Source: Pseudomonadota bacterium (lineage in GTDB: Bacteria; Pseudomonadota; Alphaproteobacteria; Caulobacterales; Caulobacteraceae). Taken from it: a stretch of 9,628 nt of DNA. Where the stretch lies: the NCBI GenBank assembly GCA_023409795.1, contig JAEYQX010000090.1, positions 1-9,628 of the forward strand. Reading direction: 5' to 3'. Made by a program: the position numbers and the translations under genes. A model generated the notes under the pieces. It was not told the DNA's origin, ran no database searches, and saw nothing but the letters and a program-made list of their open reading frames with translations. The stretch's first letter is position 1. Every line of letters begins with the position of its first letter. Shown piece after piece: positions 1 to 7,614 of the stretch.

Positions 1-1118
1 ATGCCGTGGCCGTCCTGATCATCGCCTGCCCCTGCGCCATGGGGCAGGCTACCCCGACCTCGATCATGGTCGGCACCGGCCGCGCGGCCGAGCTGGGCGT
101 CCGGTTCCGCAAGGGGGACGCCCTGCAAAGCCTGTCGCGCGCCGCGATCATCGCCTTCGACAAGACCGGCACCCTGACCGAGGGCAAGCCCGAGCTGGTG
201 GCCCTTCGTGTCCGCGAGGGGCTGGACGAGCCCGAGATCCTGGGTCTGGCCGCCAGCCTGGAAGCCCGCTCCGAACACCCGATCGGCAAGGCCATCGCCC
301 GCGCGGCCAGCGAGCGCGGCCTTGAGCTGATGGCCCCGGACCGGTTCACCGCCCTGCCCGGCAAGGGCATCGAGGGCACGGTCTCGGGTCGCCGGGTCCA
401 GGTCGGCAGCGCCCGCCACCTGACCGGGCAGGGCCTGGACCTGTCGCCGCTGTCCGCCTGGGCCGACGAACTGGCCCGGCAGGCGCGCTCGCCCCTGTTC
501 GTGGTCGTTGATGGCGAGCCCGTGGCGGTCCTGGCCGTGGCCGACCGGCTCAAGCCCACCAGCGCCGGCGTCATCCGCCACCTGCACCAGATGGGCCTGA
601 AGACGGTGATGATCAGTGGCGACAGCCGCGCCACCGCCGAGGCGGTCGCCCGCCAACTGGGCATCGACGAGGTTCGCGCCGAAGTCCTGCCCGAGGGCAA
701 GGTGGCCGAGCTGGAGCGGCTGAAGGGGCAGGGCGCATTGCTGGCCTTTGTCGGCGACGGCATCAACGACGCCCCGGCCCTGGCCTCGGCCGACGTGGGC
801 CTGGCGGTCGGCCACGGCGCAGACGTCGCCATCGAGAGCGCCGACGTCGTCCTGACCGGCGGCGACCTGACCGGCGTCGCCAATGCCCTTCGCCTGTCGC
901 GCGCCACCATGCGCAACATCACCCAGAACCTGGTCTGGGCCTTTGGCTACAACATCATCCTGATTCCGGTGGCGGCGGGGCTGCTCTATCCGGTGTGGGG
1001 CCTGCTGCTGTCGCCCATGCTGGCGGCGGGGGCCATGGCCCTGTCCAGCGTCAGCGTGGTGACCAATGCCCTGAGGCTGAAAACCGTGCGCCCGGTCGTG
1101 ATCGGAGAGGCAGGATGA
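1..1118 (+). CDS. copA: Cu(I)-exporting P1B-type ATPase, C-terminal half (5' end outside window)
   Basis: This is the C-terminal part of an inner-membrane ATPase that pumps monovalent copper (or silver) out of the cytoplasm. The reading frame is open from the first base, so the gene starts upstream and 371 residues are visible of the roughly 750-850 usual for the family. The metal-binding CPC motif is at 27-35. The phosphorylated aspartate of DKTGTLT is at 159-161, the nucleotide-domain His-Pro at 276-281, and the GDGIND hinge motif at 753-770. The last two helices carry Tyr-Asn (948-953) and Met-x-x-Ser-Ser (1035-1049), the Cu(I)-site residues typical of CopA rather than Zn/Cd pumps. The N-terminal metal-binding domains are not visible. 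The CPC helix reads CPCAMGQATP, with Gln where Leu is usual. The stop overlaps the start of a CueR-type regulator, which supports copper as substrate. Confidence 0.95.
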   Translation, partial: AVAVLIIACPCAMGQATPTSIMVGTGRAAELGVRFRKGDALQSLSRAAIIAFDKTGTLTEGKPELVALRVREGLDEPEILGLAASLEARSEHPIGKAIARAASERGLELMAPDRFTALPGKGIEGTVSGRRVQVGSARHLTGQGLDLSPLSAWADELARQARSPLFVVVDGEPVAVLAVADRLKPTSAGVIRHLHQMGLKTVMISGDSRATAEAVARQLGIDEVRAEVLPEGKVAELERLKGQGALLAFVGDGINDAPALASADVGLAVGHGADVAIESADVVLTGGDLTGVANALRLSRATMRNITQNLVWAFGYNIILIPVAAGLLYPVWGLLLSPMLAAGAMALSSVSVVTNALRLKTVRPVVIGEAG

Positions 1119-1510
1119 ACATCGGCCAGGCCTCGCGCCACAGCGGCATCTCGACCAAGATGATCCGCCACTACGAAGGCCTGGGCCTGATCCAGCCTGC
1201 GGCCAGAACCGAGAGCAATTACCGCGACTTCTCGGAGCGCGACGTCAATGACCTGCGCTTCATCAGGCGGGCCCGGAGCCTGGGCTTTTCCATCGAGGAA
1301 ATCAGTCGCCTCCTGTCCCTGTGGCGCGATGGCAGCCGCCCCAGCCGCGAGGTCAAGGCCGTGGCCGAAAGCCATATCCAGGCCCTGGAACAGCGCATCG
1401 CCGAGATGCAGGCCATGACCGATACCCTGCGCCACCTGGCCCGGGGCTGCGCCGGGGACGACCGCCCCGACTGCCCCATCCTGGCCGACCTGGCCGCCGA
1501 GACGCCGTAG
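1115..1510 (+). CDS. cueR: CueR-type copper-sensing MerR-family regulator
   Basis: This 131-residue protein is predicted to bind Cu(I)/Ag(I) and activate copper-export genes by distorting a long-spacer promoter. An N-terminal winged helix-turn-helix (about residues 1-70, MNIGQASRHSGISTKMIRHY) is followed by a long dimerisation helix (about 80-110). The metal loop has Cys112 and Cys120 separated by seven residues (CAGDDRPDC). Ser77 is at the position that marks monovalent-metal sensors of the family; Zn and Hg sensors have Cys there. These three residues fall at the same numbers as in E. coli CueR. The ATG at 1115 overlaps the copA stop (ATGA), indicating translational coupling and one transcript. 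A longer in-frame start at 995 lies inside copA and adds an unrelated leader, so it was not used. The controlled promoter is presumably upstream of copA, outside the window. Confidence 0.95.
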   Translation: MNIGQASRHSGISTKMIRHYEGLGLIQPAARTESNYRDFSERDVNDLRFIRRARSLGFSIEEISRLLSLWRDGSRPSREVKAVAESHIQALEQRIAEMQAMTDTLRHLARGCAGDDRPDCPILADLAAETP

Positions 1511-1520
1511 GACATCGAGG

Positions 1521-1533
1521 TTCGACCAAAGTC
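1521..1533 (+). promoter_or_regulatory. Candidate CrbR operator upstream of the MHS transporter
   Basis: TTCGACCAAAGTC lies 10 bases after the cueR stop and 110 bases before the transporter ATG. The same 13 bases occur on the opposite strand at 7513-7525, in the only other promoter-sized gap of the window. Its core GAC-CAAA-GTC is a dyad, as expected for a dimeric LuxR-type regulator. That it binds the CrbR-like regulator is inferred from its presence beside two units of the acetate locus. No convincing -35/-10 pair could be assigned downstream. Confidence 0.55.
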
Positions 1534-1576
1534 TCTCTCTGCACGGGCGGCGGCTTGCTGTCACTCTTCCCCCCGA

Positions 1577-1595
1577 CGGTCCGGCAACAGGACCG
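1577..1595. repeat. 6-base inverted repeat in the leader of the MHS transporter
   Basis: CGGTCC (1577-1582) and GGACCG (1590-1595) form perfect arms around a 7-base spacer, about 50 bases before the transporter start. It could be an operator half-site pair or a small leader hairpin. In DNA this GC-rich, a 6-base dyad can arise by chance, and no T-run follows that would make it a terminator. Confidence 0.35.
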
Positions 1596-1643
1596 CGAGG
1601 AAACGCGCTGCCTGCCAGCAGCACATTTGGGAAGGGACTGCCT

Positions 1644-3317
<1,674 letters not shown>

Positions 3318-3341
3318 CCTGAAAGCTTCGCCAGCCTGAGG

Positions 3342-3374
3342 GGCGGTCCGGTCACCGGGCCGCCTCCCTTTTTT
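3342..3374 (+). terminator. Rho-independent terminator of the MHS transporter
   Basis: GGCGGTCCGG (3342-3351) pairs with CCGGGCCGCC (3355-3364) through ten base pairs, one of them G-T, with a 3-base loop TCA. TCCC and then six T (3369-3374) follow. It begins 24 bases after the transporter stop and should isolate the transporter transcript from the downstream kinase gene. Confidence 0.9.
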
Positions 3375-3394
3375 AAGGCCGGACAAACGGCTTT
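3375..3394. repeat. Second small hairpin directly after the terminator
   Basis: AAGGCCG (3375-3381) and CGGCTTT (3388-3394) pair over seven positions (one G-T) around the loop GACAAA. It abuts the T-run of the terminator and lies 32 bases upstream of the kinase start. It may reinforce termination or be an operator near the kinase promoter. No clear promoter elements for the kinase gene were recognised in this 109-base gap. Confidence 0.35.
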
Positions 3395-3426
3395 CCCCTT
3401 GTCCCGCCCCGTCCGGTGACGTTGAG

Positions 3427-6400
3427 ATGAGCCTGATGTTCAGCCTCGCCACACTGGCCCTCGTGGCCGCCTATATGGCCACCCTGTTTGCCATCGCCTG
3501 GCGGTATGACCGGCCGGAGCGGCGCGGGCGCGGGGGTATGCTGGGCCCGTCCCTCTATGCCCTGTCGCTGGCCATCTACTGCACCTCGTGGACCTATTAC
3601 GGTGCCGTGGGCACGGCGGTGCGATCGGGCTGGGAGTACCTGCCCATCTATATCGGGCCGATCCTGGGCATCACCGTCCTGTTTCCCCTGTGGCGCAAGA
3701 TCAGCGCGGCAGCCCGCTACCAGAACGTCGGCTCGATGGCCGACTTCATCGCCTCGCGCTATGGCAAGAGCTCCCTGCTGGGGGCCGCCGTGGCCGTGGT
3801 CGCCATCATCGGCTCCCTGCCCTACATCGCCCTGCAGCTGAAATCCCTGTCGATGGCCGGCGAGTTGCTGACCGCCGATACCGCCATTGCCGGGTCCGAG
3901 AAGCTGACCGTCCTGATCCTGGCGGCCTTTCTGGCCGGGTTCGCCATCCTGTTCGGGGCCCGGCGGCCCGACCTGACCGAGCACAATCGCGGCCTGATCC
4001 AGGCCATTGGCGTTGAGTCCCTGGTCAAGCTGGGTGCCCTGCTGCTGGTCGGCGTCTTTGCCGTGGTCCTGCTGCTGCAAAGCGCCAGCCCGACCGAGGT
4101 CCGCGCCAGCCTGGGCCAGCTGGCCGAGCCACCCCCGCTGGATGGGCGCTTCTGGGCCATTGCCCTTGTCTCGACCCTGGCCATCTTCTGCCTGCCGCGC
4201 CAGTTCCACGTCGGCTTTGTCGAGGGGGCCGACAGCCGCCAGGTCCAGAAGGCCCGCTGGATCTTCCCGCTCTATCTCAGCCTGACCAGCCTGGCGGTCC
4301 TGCCCCTGGTGGCGGCGGGCACCTTCTTTGCGCCGGACGCCAATCCGGACCTGCTGGTCCTGGCCCTGCCCATTGGCCAGGAGCAGGGCCTGCTGACCGC
4401 CCTGGTCTTCGTCGGCGGGTTTTCAGCCGCCACCGCCATGGTGATCGTCGAGGCCGTGGCCCTGTCGGCCATGGTGTCGAACAACCTGGTCCTGCCGATG
4501 ATGTCCTCGCTGCGCGCGCGCAGCCAAAGGCCTGATGACAATGCCGCCGGGGTCATCCTGACGATCCGTCGCCTGGCCATTGTCAGCCTGCTGTTCCTGG
4601 CCTGGCTCTATTACCTGGTGATCGACCAGTCGAGCGGACTGGCCTCGATGGGCCTGGTCTCCTTTGCCGCCCTGGCCCAACTGGCACCGGCCCTGTTCGG
4701 TGCCGTGCTGTGGCGCGGCGGGCAGGCGCGCGGGGCCCTGGCGGGCATCATCGTCGGCATGGTCGTCTGGGCCCTGCTGCTGGCCGTGCCCCAGGTCGGG
4801 CCGGGCTTCGGGCTCAGCCTGCCGCAGGGCCTGCACCACGAGGATCGCTTTGCCCTGGGCGTCTTCCTCAGCCTGTCGCTGAACATTGCCGTCTTTGTCG
4901 CCGTGTCCAAGCGGGTGGCGCATCGCCTGATCGACCGGGTCCAGGCCCGGGCCTTCGTCGACCGGCTGGGCCCGGACTGGATGGAGGGCCGCGGCCGCTC
5001 GGCCGGCACCTCGGTCGGGGACCTGAAGGCCCTGGTCGCCCGCTTCATCGGTGACGAGCGCGCCGGCCTGGCCTTCCGGGCCTGGGCCCAGGAGACGGAC
5101 GCAAGGCTGGGCGACCATGACCCGGCCGATGCCGGCCTGGCACGGGCGGCCGAGCGGATGCTGTCCGGGGCTGTGGGCGCGGTCTCGGCCCGGCGCATCA
5201 TCTCCAGCGCCCTGTCGGCCCAGGGCGGCGCGCCCGAGGACGTGGTGCGGATGCTGGACGAGGCGTCCGAGGCGGTCCAGTTCAACCGGGCCCTGCTGCA
5301 GACCACGCTCGACAACATCGACCAGGGCGTGATCGTCGTCGACGACGAGTTGCGGCTGACGGCCTGGAACCGGCGCTATGTCGAGATCTTCGACCTGCCC
5401 CCCGGCTTTGTCTACGTGGGACTGCCCATTGCGGCGGTCTATCGGCTTAATGCCCAGAAGGGCGAGATCGGCGTGGACCAGGACGCCATCGAGGCCTGGG
5501 TCGAGCGCCGCCTTGAAGCCCTTTCGCGGCGCATTCCGCACGACCATGAGCGCGAGCTGCCCGATGGCCGGATCCTGCGCTCATGGGGGGCCCCCATCTC
5601 GGGCGGCAGCTATGTCACCAGCTATACGGACATCACGGCCCTGCGCCGCGCTGCCCGCGCGCTGGAAGAGGCGAACGAGCGATTGGAGGCCCGCGTCGCC
5701 GACCGCACCGAGCGGCTGGAAGAAGCCCTGCGCCTGGCCGAGGAAGCCACGGCGTCCAAGACCCGCTTCCTGGCCGCAGCCAGCCATGACCTGCTGCAGC
5801 CCCTGCACGCGGCACGGCTGTTCATCGCCGCCCTGAAGGAAGAGCCAAGCCTGGCCCTGGGCCAGCCCGCGCGGGGCCTGGCCACCAATGCCGACCGGGC
5901 GATCGAGAGCGCCCACCGCCTGCTGACGGCGCTTCTGAACCTGTCCAAGCTGGAAGCCGGCGGGGTGCAGCCGGCCGTGGCCCCGTTGTCCCTGGACTCG
6001 CTGTTTGCCGACCTGAAGCGCGAGTTCGATCCGGTGGCCCGCGCCAAGGGGGTGCGGCTGCGGGTCGTGCCCAGTGGCCTGTGGGTGTCCTCCGACCACG
6101 ACCTGCTGCGCTCGATGCTGCAGAACCTGATCGGCAATGCCCTGCGCTATACCGACGAGGGGCGCGTCCTGGTCGGCGCGCGGCGCCAGGGCCTGCAGGT
6201 CCAGGTCCAGGTCAACGACACGGGCCGGGGTATTCCACATACGGATCATGAGCGGGTCTTTGGCGAGTTCGTCCGCCTGCCCGGTGCCCCGGTGGACGAG
6301 CCCGGTGCGGGCCTGGGCCTGGCCATCGTGCATCGCCTGGCCCAGCTTCTGGGCCATCCGCTGGCGCTCAGCTCGCGGCCCGGGCTCGGCTCACGCTTCT

Positions 6401-6816
6401 GCATCACCGTGCCCCGCGCTATCCGTCGTGAGGCGACCGCGCGCCGGCCAGAGGCCGAGCAACGCCTGCCGCTTGCCGGGCTGAGGGTGCTGTGCGTCGA
6501 CAATGAACCGGCCATCCTGCAAGGCATGACGGCGCTTCTGACCCGCTGGGGGGCGGTGGCGATCACGGCCCCGTCGGTCGAGGAGGCCCTGATGGCGACG
6601 GGCACCTTCAACGCGGCCCTGATCGACCTGCACCTGGGCGAGGGGGCCGATGGGCTGAGCCTGGCCCAGGCCCTGAAGCGTCACGGCGTGCGCCGCGTCG
6701 CCCTGATCACCGCCGACACCCGCGAGGGCCTGAAAGAGGCGGCCGCCGAAGCCGGGGCCATCCTGCTGCCCAAGCCGGTCAAGCCGGCGGCGCTCAAGGC
6801 CTTCCTGTCGGGCTGA
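3427..6816 (+). CDS. crbS: CrbS/MxtR-type hybrid sensor kinase with SLC5 transporter domain
   Basis: This 1129-residue membrane sensor kinase is predicted to detect acetate or a related carboxylate and phosphorylate the response regulator encoded beside it. Residues 1 to about 500 form a sodium:solute-symporter-like (SLC5) domain of roughly 13 helices. A STAC-like linker follows (about 528-610; TSVGDLKALVARF), then a PAS domain (about 623-740; LDNIDQGVIVVDD), a coiled coil, and HisKA with the phosphorylated His787 in ASHDLLQPL. The ATPase domain has its N box at 900-908, DTGRGIP at 931-937 and GAGLGLA at 960-966. A C-terminal receiver has Asp1025, phospho-acceptor Asp1067, Thr1095 and Lys1116. 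All catalytic residues look intact. The start is weakly supported by GGTGA (3415-3419) seven bases upstream; Met4 (3436) is an alternative. CrbS is known to control acs in Vibrio and Pseudomonas; the assignment here rests on architecture and on the acs neighbour. Confidence 0.9.
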   Translation: MSLMFSLATLALVAAYMATLFAIAWRYDRPERRGRGGMLGPSLYALSLAIYCTSWTYYGAVGTAVRSGWEYLPIYIGPILGITVLFPLWRKISAAARYQNVGSMADFIASRYGKSSLLGAAVAVVAIIGSLPYIALQLKSLSMAGELLTADTAIAGSEKLTVLILAAFLAGFAILFGARRPDLTEHNRGLIQAIGVESLVKLGALLLVGVFAVVLLLQSASPTEVRASLGQLAEPPPLDGRFWAIALVSTLAIFCLPRQFHVGFVEGADSRQVQKARWIFPLYLSLTSLAVLPLVAAGTFFAPDANPDLLVLALPIGQEQGLLTALVFVGGFSAATAMVIVEAVALSAMVSNNLVLPMMSSLRARSQRPDDNAAGVILTIRRLAIVSLLFLAWLYYLVIDQSSGLASMGLVSFAALAQLAPALFGAVLWRGGQARGALAGIIVGMVVWALLLAVPQVGPGFGLSLPQGLHHEDRFALGVFLSLSLNIAVFVAVSKRVAHRLIDRVQARAFVDRLGPDWMEGRGRSAGTSVGDLKALVARFIGDERAGLAFRAWAQETDARLGDHDPADAGLARAAERMLSGAVGAVSARRIISSALSAQGGAPEDVVRMLDEASEAVQFNRALLQTTLDNIDQGVIVVDDELRLTAWNRRYVEIFDLPPGFVYVGLPIAAVYRLNAQKGEIGVDQDAIEAWVERRLEALSRRIPHDHERELPDGRILRSWGAPISGGSYVTSYTDITALRRAARALEEANERLEARVADRTERLEEALRLAEEATASKTRFLAAASHDLLQPLHAARLFIAALKEEPSLALGQPARGLATNADRAIESAHRLLTALLNLSKLEAGGVQPAVAPLSLDSLFADLKREFDPVARAKGVRLRVVPSGLWVSSDHDLLRSMLQNLIGNALRYTDEGRVLVGARRQGLQVQVQVNDTGRGIPHTDHERVFGEFVRLPGAPVDEPGAGLGLAIVHRLAQLLGHPLALSSRPGLGSRFCITVPRAIRREATARRPEAEQRLPLAGLRVLCVDNEPAILQGMTALLTRWGAVAITAPSVEEALMATGTFNAALIDLHLGEGADGLSLAQALKRHGVRRVALITADTREGLKEAAAEAGAILLPKPVKPAALKAFLSG

Positions 6817-6835
6817 CCGCAGCCGGCGGCGTCAG
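6813..6835. repeat. Small dyad spanning the convergent stop codons
   Basis: CTGAC (6813-6817) and GTCAG (6831-6835) are inverted copies around a GC-rich 13-base centre containing the palindrome GCCGGC (6822-6827). The kinase stop TGA and the regulator stop (TCA on this strand) both lie inside the arms. With no T-run on either strand, it is a poor intrinsic terminator. It is the only structure in the 15-base gap between the two convergent genes. Confidence 0.3.
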
Positions 6836-7449
6836 TCGATGTTGAGGCTCTGGGCCAGGATCACCGCCTGGGTGCGGTTGTGGACGCCCAGCTTGCGGAA
6901 GACGCTGGTCAAGTGCGCCTTGATGGTGGCCTCGGTCACGCCCAGGTCAAAGGCGATCTGCTTGTTCAGGCGACCGGCCTTCAACCCCTCCAGAATGCGC
7001 AGCTGTGACGGCGTCAGGCTGGCCAGGCGGGCATGGATGTCGCTTTCATCAGGGCCGGCCTCGCCGACCTCGGGGGCCCAGGTGTCGCCCGCCATGATGG
7101 CCGAGATCGCCGTCACCATCTCGGGCAGGGCCGAGGACTTGGGAATGAAGCCCGAGGCCCCCAGGCCCAGGGCACGGCGCACCGTGGTCGCTTCCTCGCT
7201 GGCCGACACCACCGCCACCGGGACAGCCGGATAGCTCGCGCGGATGCGCCCCAGGCCCATCATCCCCTCGCTGTCCGACAGCTTCAGGTCCAGCAGCACC
7301 AGGTCGACCGGGCGCGCCGCCAGATGCGCCTCGACCTCGGCCAGGCTGGAACATTCGATCTGGTCAGCCCCTGGCACCGCGCGCTCGACGGCCGACTTCA
7401 ATGCCGCTCTGAACAGCGGGTGATCATCAGCAATGATGATGCGGTCCAT
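6832..7449 (-). CDS. crbR: CrbR/ErdR-type LuxR-family response regulator
   Basis: This 205-residue two-component regulator is the likely partner of the adjacent transporter-linked kinase, and is predicted to activate acetate-use genes. The receiver domain (about 1-120) has the acidic pair Asp8-Asp9, phospho-acceptor Asp54 in LVLLDLKLSD, Ser82 at the Thr/Ser switch position and Lys104 in GFIPKSS. A LuxR/GerE helix-turn-helix follows (about 145-205), with LTPSQLRILEGL, NKQIAFDLGVTEATIKAHLTSV and FRKLGVHNRTQAV. The start MDRIIIADDH is preceded by GGAAAGG at 5-base spacing. An in-frame ATG 15 codons upstream adds a leader unlike receiver domains and was rejected. The gene converges on the kinase gene and is divergent from the porin gene. 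The candidate palindromic operator lies 62 bases upstream of its start, so autoregulation is possible. Confidence 0.9.
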   Translation of the reverse strand: MDRIIIADDHPLFRAALKSAVERAVPGADQIECSSLAEVEAHLAARPVDLVLLDLKLSDSEGMMGLGRIRASYPAVPVAVVSASEEATTVRRALGLGASGFIPKSSALPEMVTAISAIMAGDTWAPEVGEAGPDESDIHARLASLTPSQLRILEGLKAGRLNKQIAFDLGVTEATIKAHLTSVFRKLGVHNRTQAVILAQSLNID

Positions 7450-7454
7450 GAATA

Positions 7455-7461
7455 CCTTTCC
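7455..7461 (-). promoter_or_regulatory. Ribosome binding site fixing the response-regulator start
   Basis: On the minus strand this reads GGAAAGG, five bases before the ATG at 7449. It selects MDRIIIADDH as the N-terminus over the upstream in-frame ATG at 7494, where no comparable site was seen. Confidence 0.7.
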
Positions 7462-7510
7462 ATGTCCGACTCCCTTCTGGAATCGGGCGAACAACCCAAG
7501 ACATTACGGC

Positions 7511-7525
7511 TCGACTTTGGTCGAA
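7511..7525 (-). promoter_or_regulatory. Candidate CrbR operator (palindromic) in the divergent region
   Basis: TCGAC (7511-7515), TTTG and GTCGA (7520-7524) form a perfect 5-4-5 inverted repeat. Read on the minus strand, 7525-7513 is TTCGACCAAAGTC, identical over 13 bases to 1521-1533. It lies 89 bases before the porin start and 63 bases before the regulator start, so one site could serve both directions. Binding by the neighbouring LuxR-type regulator is an inference from location and symmetry. Confidence 0.6.
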
Positions 7526-7602
7526 AGTAGACGAATGGCTAATGGCCGCAATCCTGTATCGCGCAAATGCTGCCTTCAAGTGGCCTGCGTCAGACGGGCC
7601 CG

Positions 7603-7608
7603 GGAGGA
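7603..7608 (+). promoter_or_regulatory. Ribosome binding site fixing the porin start
   Basis: GGAGGA ends six bases before the ATG at 7615. That start gives a clean signal peptide, whereas the longer in-frame ATG at 7567 adds 16 residues (MLPSSGLRQTGPGGHA) ahead of it. A second ATG at 7610 is out of frame and too close to the site. Confidence 0.8.
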
Positions 7609-7614
7609 CATGCC

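Larger units (their letters stand above)
7450..7614. promoter_or_regulatory. Divergent promoter region between regulator and porin-acs genes
   Basis: This 165-base region, with lower GC than the flanking genes, must hold the minus-strand promoter of the response regulator and the plus-strand promoter of the porin, and probably of acs. It contains the palindrome at 7511-7524 and a direct repeat AATGGC (7534-7539 and 7541-7546). No standard -35/-10 pair or sigma-54 element was convincing on either strand, which fits, but does not prove, activator-dependent promoters. Confidence 0.6.

Noticed and set aside
1151..1158. TCGACCAA within cueR as another copy of the 13-base motif
   Set aside because: Only eight bases match, there is no dyad, and it encodes the conserved helix-turn-helix residues STK.
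3427..4930. Reading the N-terminal part as a separate sodium:solute symporter gene (ActP/PutP-like)
   Set aside because: The frame continues without a stop into STAC, PAS and kinase domains, the known CrbS-type fusion; no internal start with a ribosome site was seen.
4423..5547. Minus-strand open frame (374 codons) inside the kinase gene
   Set aside because: Shadow of codon bias; no recognisable domain, and the plus-strand kinase domains are continuous here.
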